A stretch of DNA of 64,000 nt from Pseudomonadota bacterium (GCA_016719885.1 JADJYF010000026.1:561188-625187); one strand, 5' to 3'; counted from the first letter of the stretch, positions 52,334 through 61,192 are shown. A program made the numbers and translations. The notes: generated from the letters alone by a model not told the origin.

Positions 52334-53311
52334 ATGACCGAGCGCCCCTTTCATCACACCGATACCGGGTTCCGCAACAACTATCCCGAAGGCTGGAAGC
52401 GCGGCAGCTTCTGGGCCTGGCAACGCGAGCGCTGGCGAGACGGCGTGCCGAAGCCGCCGCCGGGTGGCTGGCAGTTTCCGCACGACGTGCCGAACAGCGC
52501 ATGGCTGCGCGCCAATCGCGACGTGCCGACCCTGACCTGGCTCGGTCACTCGACGTTCCTGCTGCAGATAGGCGGGCTCAACGTCATCACCGATCCGCAT
52601 CTGTCGCCGCGCGCCTCGCCGTTCAAGCGAATGGGACCGAAACGCTGGATGCCGCCGGCCATCGAAGTCGAAGCGCTGCCGCACATCGACCTCGCACTCA
52701 TTTCGCACAATCACTACGATCATCTCGACGAGGCCACGGTTACGCGCCTCGCGCGCCAGGCCGGCGGACCGCCACGTTACATGGTGCCCTTGAAGCTTGC
52801 CGAGTGGTTCAAACGGCGCGGCTTGAACAGCGTCACCGAACTCGACTGGTGGCAGATCTTTTCGCACGCCGGCGTGACGCTGACCTTCACGCCGGTGCAG
52901 CACTGGAGCGCGCGCGGCACCTGGGACCGCGACCGCTCACTGTGGGGCGGCTGGCGCCTCGATCACCCGTCCTTCAGCTTCTTCTTCGCCGGCGACACCG
53001 GCTATTCACCGGACTTCAAGGACATCCACGCGCGCCTCGGCGCGGTCGATCTCGCGGCCTTGCCGATTGGCGCCTACGCGCCGCGCTGGTTCATGCAGGT
53101 CATGCACACCGACCCCGACGAGGCCGTGCAGATCCACCACGATCTGCATGCCCGCCATTCGGTCGCCATGCACTGGGGCACTTTCGTATTGACCGATGAG
53201 CCGCTGGACGAGCCGCCGCAGCGGCTGCGGCGTGCGCTGGCCGCTGCGAATCTGACGGACGACGACTTCTGGCTCATGCGCCACGGTGAGACGCGGCACC
53301 TGACGCTGTAG
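52334..53311 (+). CDS. MBL-fold metallo-hydrolase (NAPE-PLD/UlaG-like)
   Basis: A 325-residue metallo-beta-lactamase fold hydrolase. The metal motif HxHxDH is HNHYDH (ALISHNHYDHLDE), preceded by WLGHSTFLLQIGG and NVITDPHLSPRASPF, and followed by FTPVQHWSARG, FFAGDTGYSPDF and AMHWGTF with further ligands. This pattern is that of N-acylphosphatidylethanolamine phospholipase D-like and outer-membrane RomA-like proteins. ATG 52334 is preferred. Its TAG stop is part of repeat R5. Confidence 0.9.
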   Translation: MTERPFHHTDTGFRNNYPEGWKRGSFWAWQRERWRDGVPKPPPGGWQFPHDVPNSAWLRANRDVPTLTWLGHSTFLLQIGGLNVITDPHLSPRASPFKRMGPKRWMPPAIEVEALPHIDLALISHNHYDHLDEATVTRLARQAGGPPRYMVPLKLAEWFKRRGLNSVTELDWWQIFSHAGVTLTFTPVQHWSARGTWDRDRSLWGGWRLDHPSFSFFFAGDTGYSPDFKDIHARLGAVDLAALPIGAYAPRWFMQVMHTDPDEAVQIHHDLHARHSVAMHWGTFVLTDEPLDEPPQRLRRALAAANLTDDDFWLMRHGETRHLTL

Positions 53312-53410
53312 GTGCGAATTCATTCGCACATTCGACCTGGCTGGCCAGTGGCTTCCTTGTGGGTCAGGCTTCAGCCTGACAAGCGCAATGTGCGAATGAA
53401 TTCGCACCTA
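53309..53410. repeat. Nested inverted repeats, families B and A (copy R5)
   Basis: Family B arms at 53309-53330 (TAGGTGCGAATTCATTCGCA type) and 53389-53410 (complement) enclose a family A palindrome at 53358-53380. The block exactly fills the gap between the convergent MBL and ilvB genes, and both stop codons (TAG on each strand) are the outer three bases of the two arms. Confidence 0.92.
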
Positions 53411-55240
53411 CGGTTCCAGGATGATGTCCTTGTAGGTACCGCCGGCCGGGATCATCGGGTAGACGTTCTGTTCCTGGTCGACGATCACGTCGACCAGGTA
53501 CGGCTCATTGGGATCTTCGAGCATGCGCGCATAGGCGGCCGCCAGTTCGGCGCGTGTGCGCACGCGTTCGGCCTTGACGCGGTAGCCGGCGGCGATGGTC
53601 ACGAAATCGGGATAGATGTCGGTGTCGTCGCTGCGCTTTACGCTCATCGGATCGGCCAATGACGATTCGGCGCGATGGCCGCCGTAGATCATGTCCTGCC
53701 ACTGGCGCACCATGCCCAGCCACTGGTTGTTGATGCACACCACTTTCACGCCGAGGCCATAACGATGCAGGGTCGACAGCTCGTGGATGCTCATGTTGAG
53801 TGAGCCGTCGCCGTCGATGTCGATGACCATGCGCCCGGGCGCGCCGACCTTGGCGCCGATGGCGGCCGGCAGGCCATAACCCATGGTGCCGAAGCCTGAG
53901 CTCGACAGGAACGAACGCGTGCGCTTGACCGCGTAGTGCTGCATGGCCCACATCTGGTGCTGGCCGACGCCGACCGTGACCAAGGCCTCGCCGCCGGTCA
54001 TGTCCGACAGCAGCGCAATGGCCGCCGGCCCGGTCAGCGTGTCCTGATGGCGCGCCACCAGCGGATGCCGGCTCTTCAGCTCGTCCAGGTAGCTGCGCCA
54101 GGCGTCGCATCGGGCGGGCTGGACCGCCGCCAGCAGCTGCGCCATGGCAATACGCAGATCGGCGCTCACGCCCAAGGTCACGACCTTGTTCTTGTTGATC
54201 TCGTTGCGGTCGATGTCGATGTGGATGATCTGACCGTGCTTGATGAACTCGGCGACGTTGCCGGTCACGCGATCGTCGAAGCGCACGCCGAGCGCGATCA
54301 CGAGATCGGCTTCGTTGACGGCGACGTTGGCGGCGTAGCTGCCGTGCATGCCGAGCACGTGCAGCCACAGCGGATGGCCGGCCGGCACCGCACCCAGGCC
54401 CATGATGGTGGTGGTGAGCGGGCAGCCGAGTTTTTCCGCCAGCGCCACCAGTTCGGCCTCGGTGCCGCTGCTGATGACGCCGCCGCCGGCATAGATCACC
54501 GGGCGTTCGGCTTCGGCAATCATGCGTACGCACTGCTTGAGCACGGGTTCGGCGATGCCGCCCAGCGGCGTTTCGGGCGCATCGATAACGGCCGGTATGC
54601 GCGGCGCCACGTAACGCCCTTCGGGGTCGCGCGGTACGTGCTGCTGTATGTCCTTGGGCAGGTCCAGCAGCACCGGGCCGGGGCGATTGCCGCCGGCCAA
54701 GGCAAAGCCGTTGCGCACCACCTGCGGAATGTCGACCACGCGCTCGACCTGCAGGCTGGCCTTGGTGATGGGCCGCGTGATGGCGCAGATGTCCGCTTCC
54801 TGGAAGGCGTTCTTGCCGAGCAGGTGGCTGGGCACGTTGCCGGTGATGGCGACCACCGGCGTCGAATCGCTGTTGGCATCGGCGAGACCGGTGACGAGGT
54901 TGCAGGCGCCCGGGCCCGAGGTTGCCAGGCATACGCCGATGCGGCCGGTGGCGCGCGCGAAGCCCTGCGCGGCATGCACCGCGCCCTGCTCGTGCTCGGT
55001 GCGGTAGCAACGGATGTCGAACTCGTCGAGCACGTCGAAGATCTCGACGTTGGCGCCGCCCGGGTAGCCGAACAGGCAATCGACGCCCTCGGCCTTGAGC
55101 GCGGCGGCGAGGATCTGCGCGCCACGCCGGGCGGCGGCGCGATCTTCGGGCCGGATGGCCGACAATGGTCCGCCGGTGACGCTCGGCAGATCGCCGTAGG
55201 TAACGTTGTCGGTGGGCAATTGCTCGTGATCTTTTTTCAT
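53408..55240 (-). CDS. ilvB: Acetolactate synthase large subunit (IlvB-type, ThDP enzyme)
   Basis: A 610-residue thiamine-diphosphate enzyme making acetolactate (or acetohydroxybutyrate) for branched-chain amino acids. It has FGYPGGANVEIFDVL, the catalytic Glu in RTEHEQGAVHAAQGFA, CLATSGPGACNLVTGLADA, and the ThDP motif DIDGDGSLNMSIHELSTLHR to NNQW. The small regulatory subunit gene ilvN is not beside it, which is unusual, so it might be a catabolic or unpaired form. ATG 55240 (MKKDHEQ) is preferred. The stop is from repeat R5. Confidence 0.9.
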   Translation of the reverse strand: MKKDHEQLPTDNVTYGDLPSVTGGPLSAIRPEDRAAARRGAQILAAALKAEGVDCLFGYPGGANVEIFDVLDEFDIRCYRTEHEQGAVHAAQGFARATGRIGVCLATSGPGACNLVTGLADANSDSTPVVAITGNVPSHLLGKNAFQEADICAITRPITKASLQVERVVDIPQVVRNGFALAGGNRPGPVLLDLPKDIQQHVPRDPEGRYVAPRIPAVIDAPETPLGGIAEPVLKQCVRMIAEAERPVIYAGGGVISSGTEAELVALAEKLGCPLTTTIMGLGAVPAGHPLWLHVLGMHGSYAANVAVNEADLVIALGVRFDDRVTGNVAEFIKHGQIIHIDIDRNEINKNKVVTLGVSADLRIAMAQLLAAVQPARCDAWRSYLDELKSRHPLVARHQDTLTGPAAIALLSDMTGGEALVTVGVGQHQMWAMQHYAVKRTRSFLSSSGFGTMGYGLPAAIGAKVGAPGRMVIDIDGDGSLNMSIHELSTLHRYGLGVKVVCINNQWLGMVRQWQDMIYGGHRAESSLADPMSVKRSDDTDIYPDFVTIAAGYRVKAERVRTRAELAAAYARMLEDPNEPYLVDVIVDQEQNVYPMIPAGGTYKDIILEP

Positions 55241-55274
55241 GCGGGCTCTCGGCGCCTGGGCGCGCTGTTCGATT

Positions 55275-57596
55275 TCAACGCGACGGCAAGTCCAGGACCT
55301 GCTTGGCGATGATGTTGCGTTGGATCTCGTTGCTGCCGCCGTAGATCGGCGTCGGCCGCGCATTGTAGTAAGGACTCAGCACGTCGACGCCAGCCTCGCC
55401 GAAGCGCGCTTCCCCGACGCAGGCGCCGGCCGCGCCGCCGCATTCGAGGATGAATTCGCTCAAGCGCGAGAACGATTCACTGGCGAAGATCTTGAGCAGC
55501 GAGACGTCGGCGCCCAAGGTATCTCCGCGCTTGATGATGGCGGCGAATTCCTTGTACAGCGACTCCAGATCGGCGACGTCGAGCGCGTAGGCGGTGAGCC
55601 TGTCGACGAACACCGGGTTGGCATACAGGCCGCGCGCGGTGGCCAGCGCGTCGAGGCGATTGAGCGCGTACTGGCAGGTCTTGGGGCTGCCGACGAAGAT
55701 GCGCTCGAAACCGAGCAGCGCCTTGGCGATGGTCCAGCCGTCGTTCTCGCGCCCGACCAGCGCGCTGACCGGAATGCGCACGCCGTCCAGGAACACTTCG
55801 CAGAATTCCTCGTCGCCGGCGATGTTGCGGATCGGGCGGATGGTGATGCCCGGCACCGACAGGTCGATCAGCACGAAGCTGATGCCGGCCTGCGGCTTGG
55901 CGTCGACGTCGGTGCGCACCAGGCAGAACATGTGCGTCGCGTCCTGGGCGAGCGTGGTCCAGATCTTCTGCCCGGTGATCACGTATTCGTCGCCATCGCG
56001 AATGGCACGGGTGCGCAGCGAGGCGAGATCGGAACCGGCGTTGGGTTCGGAATAGCCCTGGCACCAGATGTGCTCGCCGGACAAGGCGCGCGGCAGGTAA
56101 TAAGCCTGCTGTTCGGAAGTGCCGTAACGCATCAGTACCGGGCCGATCATGATGATGCCCTGGTCCGGCGTGCGTGCCACGCCCCAGCGCTCTTTCTCCT
56201 CGGTGAAGATCATGAGCTTGTCGGCGTTGAGCCCCATGCCGCCGTGCGCGGTCGGCCAGGCGGGCGCGGCCCAGCCGCGCGTATACAGGGCGGCGTACCA
56301 GTCGCGGCATTGCGCCCAGCGCAGGCGTACCGAGGGATTGCGCAGGGCCGCCGGGTAGTTGGTCTCGAACCAACCGCGCACGGTGGCGCGGAAGGCGTCG
56401 TCACTGAGACTGTTCCAGTCGCCGTCGGGCGCGGCGGCATCGATATCGACCGTCACCGCCTTGGCGGACTCGGCAACGAGCGCGCCGCGCTGCGCGGCCA
56501 GCAGCGCACGGTGCTCGGCGGCATTGCCGTAACGCGCCGCCAGCACCAGCGCGCGATTGAGATACAGGCCGACATCGCAGTCGTCGGTATAGCCGATACC
56601 GCCATGCAGCTGCACCGCTTCGCGGGCGATGAGCAGCGCCGCGTGGCAGGCGCGGTGACGGGCGCGACTGGCAGCGCGCGCGGCGACCGCGCCGCCCTGT
56701 TCGACCAGCGCCGCGCCCTCCGCCACCACCGCGTCGCCGAGGCGCAGCTGCAGGTACATGTCGACCATGCGGTGCTGCAAGACCTGGAAGCTGCCGATGC
56801 GCACGCCGAACTGCTGGCGCGTGCCGAGATATTCCCGCGTGATGTCGAACAGCGCATGGGCAAGCCCCAAGAGGTAGGCGCTGGAGGCAAGCTCCACCGT
56901 CACGCGCGCGTAGTTCGCGGCATCGCGCGCCACCTCGTCGCTGCCGAGCAGGCGCGCCGGGCACTCGCGGAGCACCAGGCGTGCGTCGCGGCTGCCATCG
57001 GCGAGCGGCAGATCCTCGAGCTCGGCGCCGGGCGCACCGCACGCGACGTGAAACCAGGCCGGCTTGCCGCCCAGCATGGCGGGCAACAGCCAGCCGTCGG
57101 CATCGCGCCCCAGCGGCAGCTGGGGCCAGGTGCCGCTGAGAACATGGGCATGCCGGCCGGCGCGTACCTCGAGCCGCGCGAACAGCTCACCGCCGCGCTC
57201 ATCGAGGGCCGCCACCAACACCTGGTGGCCGGACAGCAGCGCCGGCAGCAGCACATCGTCGGGCGCCATCTCGCCGAGCAGGGCGGCGGCGGCGACCGCG
57301 CTCTCGAGCAGCGGCTCGGGCGCGGCCACCGCGCCGAGCTGACGACTCACGGCCAGCATTGCCGCGACCGGCGCGCCGAGGCCACCGCAATAGTCCGGCA
57401 CCACGAGGCCTGTCCAGCCGAGCTCGGCCATGGCCTGCCAGTGCGCGCGATCGAAGGCCGGGCTGGCGCCGCGCAGCGCGCGCAGGCGCGAACGCGGCAA
57501 GGCGCGCGCGCAGAAATCGGCGGCGCTGTCGGCCATGAGTTGCGCCACGTCCTGGTCGGTGTCGTCGTGGGCTTGGGGGGAAGCGGGCTGGTTCAC
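55275..57596 (-). CDS. Acyl-CoA dehydrogenase with two fused ACAD domains
   Basis: A 773-residue protein of two acyl-CoA dehydrogenase units in one chain, the layout of mycobacterial FadE34-type enzymes for sterol or bile-acid side chains. Unit 1 (to about residue 375) ends with EAVQLHGGIGYTDDCDVGLY; unit 2 (about 395-773) has WCQGYSEPNAGSDLASLRTRA and FAD/ETF-type regions, and ends IYGGSNEIQRNIIAKQVL. In that last motif the usual catalytic Glu (YEGT) is Gly, so the base must lie elsewhere. The GTG start at 57596 has GGAG 9 bases upstream; ATG 57632 is possible. Confidence 0.88.
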   Translation of the reverse strand: MNQPASPQAHDDTDQDVAQLMADSAADFCARALPRSRLRALRGASPAFDRAHWQAMAELGWTGLVVPDYCGGLGAPVAAMLAVSRQLGAVAAPEPLLESAVAAAALLGEMAPDDVLLPALLSGHQVLVAALDERGGELFARLEVRAGRHAHVLSGTWPQLPLGRDADGWLLPAMLGGKPAWFHVACGAPGAELEDLPLADGSRDARLVLRECPARLLGSDEVARDAANYARVTVELASSAYLLGLAHALFDITREYLGTRQQFGVRIGSFQVLQHRMVDMYLQLRLGDAVVAEGAALVEQGGAVAARAASRARHRACHAALLIAREAVQLHGGIGYTDDCDVGLYLNRALVLAARYGNAAEHRALLAAQRGALVAESAKAVTVDIDAAAPDGDWNSLSDDAFRATVRGWFETNYPAALRNPSVRLRWAQCRDWYAALYTRGWAAPAWPTAHGGMGLNADKLMIFTEEKERWGVARTPDQGIIMIGPVLMRYGTSEQQAYYLPRALSGEHIWCQGYSEPNAGSDLASLRTRAIRDGDEYVITGQKIWTTLAQDATHMFCLVRTDVDAKPQAGISFVLIDLSVPGITIRPIRNIAGDEEFCEVFLDGVRIPVSALVGRENDGWTIAKALLGFERIFVGSPKTCQYALNRLDALATARGLYANPVFVDRLTAYALDVADLESLYKEFAAIIKRGDTLGADVSLLKIFASESFSRLSEFILECGGAAGACVGEARFGEAGVDVLSPYYNARPTPIYGGSNEIQRNIIAKQVLDLPSR

Positions 57597-57663
57597 GCTG
57601 GAATGCTCCGGGTTGGGCGGCGCCCGCGGCATCGTGGCGATGCGCGTGCGGATGCAGCCGCGG

Positions 57664-59046
57664 TCAAAACAGGAATTTGATGACGATGCCGGCGAACGCG
57701 CAGCTCGCCAATACGCGCACCATCCCGATGCGCCAATGGAACAAGGCGGCGAACGCCGCCACCGCCACCGCCAGCGACGGCCAGTCCGGCGCCTGGTCCA
57801 GGCCCGCCGGCCAAAACGTGTGGTGGGCGAAGAATACCGCGAGACTGGCGACCACGCCGACCACCGCCGCCGTGATGGCGGTCAGCGGCGCGGTGAAATG
57901 CAGGGCGTCGCGCGTCGATTCGACCAGCGGCGCGCCGGCCAGGATGAACAGGAACGACGGCAGGAACGTGAACCAGGTGACCAGCAGCGCCGCCAGCACG
58001 GCATTGGTGAGCGGTGCGACGCCGGCCGGCAGGCTCGCGCCGTGGCCGCCGAGGAAGGCCACGAAGGCCACCACCATGATCAGCGGCCCGGGCGTGGTCT
58101 CGCCCAGCGCCAGGCCATCGATCATCTGCGCCGGCGTCAGCCAGCCGTAATGCGTCACCGCGCCCTGGTAGACATAGGGCAGCACCGCGTAGGCGCCGCC
58201 GAAGGTCAGCAGCGCGGCCTTGGTGAAGAACCAGCCCATGTGCGTGAGGGTGTCGTCGGCGCCGCGCAGCAGGTGCAGCGCCGCCATCGGCGCCGCCCAC
58301 AGCAGCACGCCGAGCAGCGCCACGGCAACCAGGCGCGACCAACGGAAATGCGCATGGGCCGGACGCGGCGTGTGATCGTCGATGAGCGCCGCGCCGTAGC
58401 TGGCCTGTTGCGCGGCATGCCGCGCACCGCCCGCGAACAAGGCCGGCCACCAGCGGCCGCCGGCGGCGCCGAGCAGCGCCGCCGTCAGCACGATGTACGG
58501 AAACGGCACGTGCAACACCGTGATGGCGATGAAGGACAGCGCCGCCAGCCCCCACAGCCAGCGATTGGCGAGCGCGCGCGTGCCGATCCGATGGGCGGCC
58601 TGCAGCACGATGGCGGTGACCGCCGGCTTCAAGCCGTAGAAGAGCGCCGCCAGCAGCGGCAGCTGACCGTAGCTGACGTACAGCCACGACAACAGGATCA
58701 ACAGCAGCAATGACGGCAGCACGAACAGCACGCCGGCCGCGATGCCGCCCGCCGTGCGATGCAACAGCCAGCCGATATAGGTGGCGAGCTGCTGGGCTTC
58801 GGGCCCGGGCAGCAGCATGCAGTAGTTGAGTGCGTGGAGGAAACGGCGCTCGGAGATCCAGCGGCGTCGCTCGACCAGCTCCTGGTGCATGATGGCGATC
58901 TGCCCGGCCGGCCCGCCGAAGCTGATCAGGCCCAGGCGCAGCCAATAGCGCAGCGCCTCGCCGAAGCTCGGCGCGCGCGGCGCGGTTTGTCTGTCGCCCG
59001 GCACGTCCGCGCGTTCCTGCGGGTGCGAATTCATTCGCACATTCAC
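57664..59046 (-). CDS. chrA: Chromate efflux transporter ChrA (long, bidomain form)
   Basis: A 460-residue inner-membrane CHR-family protein, long type with two homologous halves (about 12 helices). Signatures are FGEALRYWLRLGLISFGGPAGQIAIM, then ELVERRRWISERRFLHALNYCMLLPGPEAQQLATYIG in the first half, and FFTKAALLTFGGAYAVLPYV and GLALGETTPGPLIMVV in the second. It exports chromate or a related oxyanion. ATG 59046 has GAGG 8 bases upstream; ATG 59034 lies in a repeat, and GTG 59001 is also possible. The N-terminal residues are encoded by repeat R6. Confidence 0.9.
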   Translation of the reverse strand: MNVRMNSHPQERADVPGDRQTAPRAPSFGEALRYWLRLGLISFGGPAGQIAIMHQELVERRRWISERRFLHALNYCMLLPGPEAQQLATYIGWLLHRTAGGIAAGVLFVLPSLLLLILLSWLYVSYGQLPLLAALFYGLKPAVTAIVLQAAHRIGTRALANRWLWGLAALSFIAITVLHVPFPYIVLTAALLGAAGGRWWPALFAGGARHAAQQASYGAALIDDHTPRPAHAHFRWSRLVAVALLGVLLWAAPMAALHLLRGADDTLTHMGWFFTKAALLTFGGAYAVLPYVYQGAVTHYGWLTPAQMIDGLALGETTPGPLIMVVAFVAFLGGHGASLPAGVAPLTNAVLAALLVTWFTFLPSFLFILAGAPLVESTRDALHFTAPLTAITAAVVGVVASLAVFFAHHTFWPAGLDQAPDWPSLAVAVAAFAALFHWRIGMVRVLASCAFAGIVIKFLF

Positions 59047-59102
59047 TCACCTCGTCGAACACCCTCATCCCGGTGTCGAATGTGCGAATGAATTCGCACC
59101 TA
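59021..59102. repeat. Inverted repeat, family B (copy R6)
   Basis: Arms at 59021-59041 (GGGTGCGAATTCATTCGCAC type) and 59081-59102 (complement, ending CCTA) are 39 bases apart, with no family A insert. It lies across the 5' end of chrA and the gap to trxC. Confidence 0.88.
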
Positions 59103-59228
59103 CAGAATGCGGCGCAAAGGCTGGCGAGCCATCGCGCGGCCTGCACCGCGGCGGCCGCGATCCTAGCGAAGTTCGCGCGGCGCGCCTATCGCGCTTGAAA
59201 TGCCGCGCGGCGCCGCCATCTAGGCGCC

Positions 59229-59684
59229 ATGAACGAAGCCGTCATCCTGGTGTGCGCCCACTGCGCGCAATTGAACCGCATACCCAGCGCCCGCCTCGGC
59301 GACCAGCCGCGCTGCGGGAGCTGCAAGCAGGCCCTGCTCAGCACCGCGCCCATCGTGCTCGACGATCGCAACTTCGAGCGCTACGTCGGCCGCAGCGAGC
59401 TGCCGGTGGTGGTCGATTTCTGGGCCGCCTGGTGCGGGCCGTGCAAGATGATGGCGCCGGTGTTCGCGCAGGCCGCGCAGCGCCTTGCGCCACGCGTGAT
59501 CCTGGCCAAGGTCGATACCGAGGCCGCGCCGCGCACCGCCCATCAGCACAACATTCGCAGCATCCCGACGCTGGTGGTGTTTCGCGATGGCTTCGAAGTG
59601 GCGCGCCAGTCGGGCGCCGTCGACCTGGCGCGCCTCATGGCCTTCGTCGCGCCGCATGTCGACATCGAGAGCGGCCATGCATGA
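59229..59684 (+). CDS. trxC: Thioredoxin 2 (TrxC) with N-terminal zinc site
   Basis: A 151-residue cytosolic thioredoxin. The N-terminal zinc-finger pair is CAHC (Cys9, Cys12) and CGSC (Cys29, Cys32), as in E. coli Trx2; the redox site is WCGPC (Cys69, Cys72) with the cis-Pro in SIPTLVVFRDG. It reduces oxidised cytosolic proteins, often under oxidative stress. ATG 59229. Divergent from chrA. Confidence 0.94.
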   Translation: MNEAVILVCAHCAQLNRIPSARLGDQPRCGSCKQALLSTAPIVLDDRNFERYVGRSELPVVVDFWAAWCGPCKMMAPVFAQAAQRLAPRVILAKVDTEAAPRTAHQHNIRSIPTLVVFRDGFEVARQSGAVDLARLMAFVAPHVDIESGHA

Positions 59685-59689
59685 GCTGG

Positions 59690-59737
59690 AGATTGGTGGC
59701 ATTGCCACCCTTTAGATTGGTGGCATTGCCACCCTTT
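59690..59737. repeat. Tandem 24-bp repeat, two copies
   Basis: A 24-base unit (AGATTGGTGGCATTGCCACC plus CTTT) is present at 59690-59713 and again, identical, at 59714-59737. Its core GGTGGCA-T-TGCCACC is a palindrome. It begins right after trxC and runs into repeat R7. Confidence 0.9.
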
Positions 59738-59818
59738 GTGGGTCAGACTTCAGTCTGACATCGCGCCGAATACGGACCGAAGCCCGCTGCCGGGCATCAG
59801 ACTGAAGTCTGACCCACA
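59737..59818. repeat. Inverted repeat, family A (copy R7)
   Basis: GTGGGTCAGACTTCAGTC-type arm at 59737-59759 faces its complement at 59797-59818 across 37 bases. It sits between trxC and the pirin gene, both on the plus strand. Confidence 0.9.
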
Positions 59819-59882
59819 ATTTGAGCGGGATTCCGGCGTTCCTGGCTCGTATCGTGCCCCACCCCCCCCACCAGGCCCGCCC

Positions 59883-60734
59883 ATGAACCCCACTCACACC
59901 GAGCGCAGCGTCACCCGCATCGTGCAGGGCCAGGCCACTTCCGACGGCGCGGGCGTACGCCTGTTTCGCGTCATCGGTGGCCAGACGCTGCCGGAGCTCG
60001 ATCCCTTCCTGCTGCTGGACGAATTCGTGTCGGACGATCCGGACGACTACATCGGCGGCTTCCCGGACCATCCCCATCGCGGCTTCGAGACCGTCACCTA
60101 CATGCTGGCGGGCCGCATGCGCCACGGCGACAACCAGGGCAACAGCGGCCTGCTGCAGGCCGGCAGCGTGCAGTGGATGACGGCCGGGCGCGGCATCCTG
60201 CATTCGGAAATGCCGGAGCAGGAGAACGGCCTCATGTGGGGCTTCCAGCTGTGGGTCAACCTGCCGGCGCGCTCGAAGATGATGGCGCCGCGCTACCAGG
60301 ACATTGCGCCGTCCGACATTCCGGTCGTCATCACGCCCGCCGGCAATCGCATGAAAGTCATCGCCGGCGCGTTTCACGGCGCGCAAGGGCCGGTGGCGGG
60401 CATCGAGGCCGAACCGGTGTATGTCGACATCGAGTTCGGCGCCGGCGCGCGCGAAACGGTGGCCTTGCCCGGCACGCACAATGCCTTCGTGTATTGCTAC
60501 CAGGGCGCGGTGACGGTCGGCGATGCCGACCCGACGCTGGTCGGACATCGGCGCCTGGCGGTGCTGTCGGCCGGGCCGACGGTCGCGCTCACCGCCGGCG
60601 ACGAGGGCGCGAAAGTGATCGTGGTGGCGGGCAAGCCCTTCAACGAACCGGTGGCCCGCTACGGCCCGTTCGTGATGAACACGCGCGAAGAGTTGATGCA
60701 GGCGGTCGACGATTTGCGCAACGGCCGCTTCTGA
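59883..60734 (+). CDS. Pirin family protein
   Basis: A 283-residue bicupin. The metal-binding N-cupin has GGFPDHPHRGFETVTYMLAG and ILHSEMPEQENGLMWGFQLWVNL, with His residues for Fe; the C-cupin is typical (KPFNEPVARYGPFVMNTREE). Some pirins have quercetinase activity; function here is unknown. ATG 59883 (MNPTHTERSVTRI). The longer frame starts in the repeat and is not real. Confidence 0.92.
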   Translation: MNPTHTERSVTRIVQGQATSDGAGVRLFRVIGGQTLPELDPFLLLDEFVSDDPDDYIGGFPDHPHRGFETVTYMLAGRMRHGDNQGNSGLLQAGSVQWMTAGRGILHSEMPEQENGLMWGFQLWVNLPARSKMMAPRYQDIAPSDIPVVITPAGNRMKVIAGAFHGAQGPVAGIEAEPVYVDIEFGAGARETVALPGTHNAFVYCYQGAVTVGDADPTLVGHRRLAVLSAGPTVALTAGDEGAKVIVVAGKPFNEPVARYGPFVMNTREELMQAVDDLRNGRF

Positions 60735-60745
60735 GCGGCGCGCGC

Positions 60746-61192
60746 TCAGCCGGGAAAGGCGGCGCGCGTCGCCATCCACAGGTAGCCTAAGCCGAACGCG
60801 ACCAACAGCAGCACGCCCAACTGGTCGCCCGTCGCCAGCGAACGTTCGTCTTCCCAGCGCCGCGCCAGGGCGCGTTCGCGCGCGAACATGAACAAGGGCA
60901 AGGCCGCACTGAACGCGACCAGGCAGCCGAACACCACGTAGCCCCACACCATGCCGATACGCAGGCGGCGCGCTTCGGCCAGCATCCACGCGCTCGCGGC
61001 GATACACACGAAGATCAAATCGATGGTGGCGAAACGGCTGGCGGGATGCAGCAAGGTGTCGCGCCAGAACTGGCGCTGCGCGTCGAGGAACGACAGCTCG
61101 AGATAGTCCAGGATCTGCGACCAGGTGCCGAGCAGCGCGACCACGGCCAGCAGCAGCCAGCCGGCCTGTCGCGCGTGGGTGTTCAGTCGCAT
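60746..61192 (-). CDS. DUF2834 family membrane protein
   Basis: A 148-residue inner-membrane protein with about four helices (residues 11-27, 55-73, 83-103, 125-145). The DUF2834 signature is the FATIDLIFVCIAASAWMLAEARRL region. Function unknown. ATG 61192 has GGAG 8 bases upstream. It faces pirin convergently with an 11-base gap and no terminator. Confidence 0.75.
   Translation of the reverse strand: MRLNTHARQAGWLLLAVVALLGTWSQILDYLELSFLDAQRQFWRDTLLHPASRFATIDLIFVCIAASAWMLAEARRLRIGMVWGYVVFGCLVAFSAALPLFMFARERALARRWEDERSLATGDQLGVLLLVAFGLGYLWMATRAAFPG

Noticed and set aside
55239..57680. An 813-codon plus-strand frame
   Set aside because: It mirrors the fused acyl-CoA dehydrogenase; composition is rich in His, Gln, Arg as in antisense shadows.
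9879..59818. Repeats as a CRISPR array
   Set aside because: The copies are far apart, palindromic and without regular spacers or cas genes.
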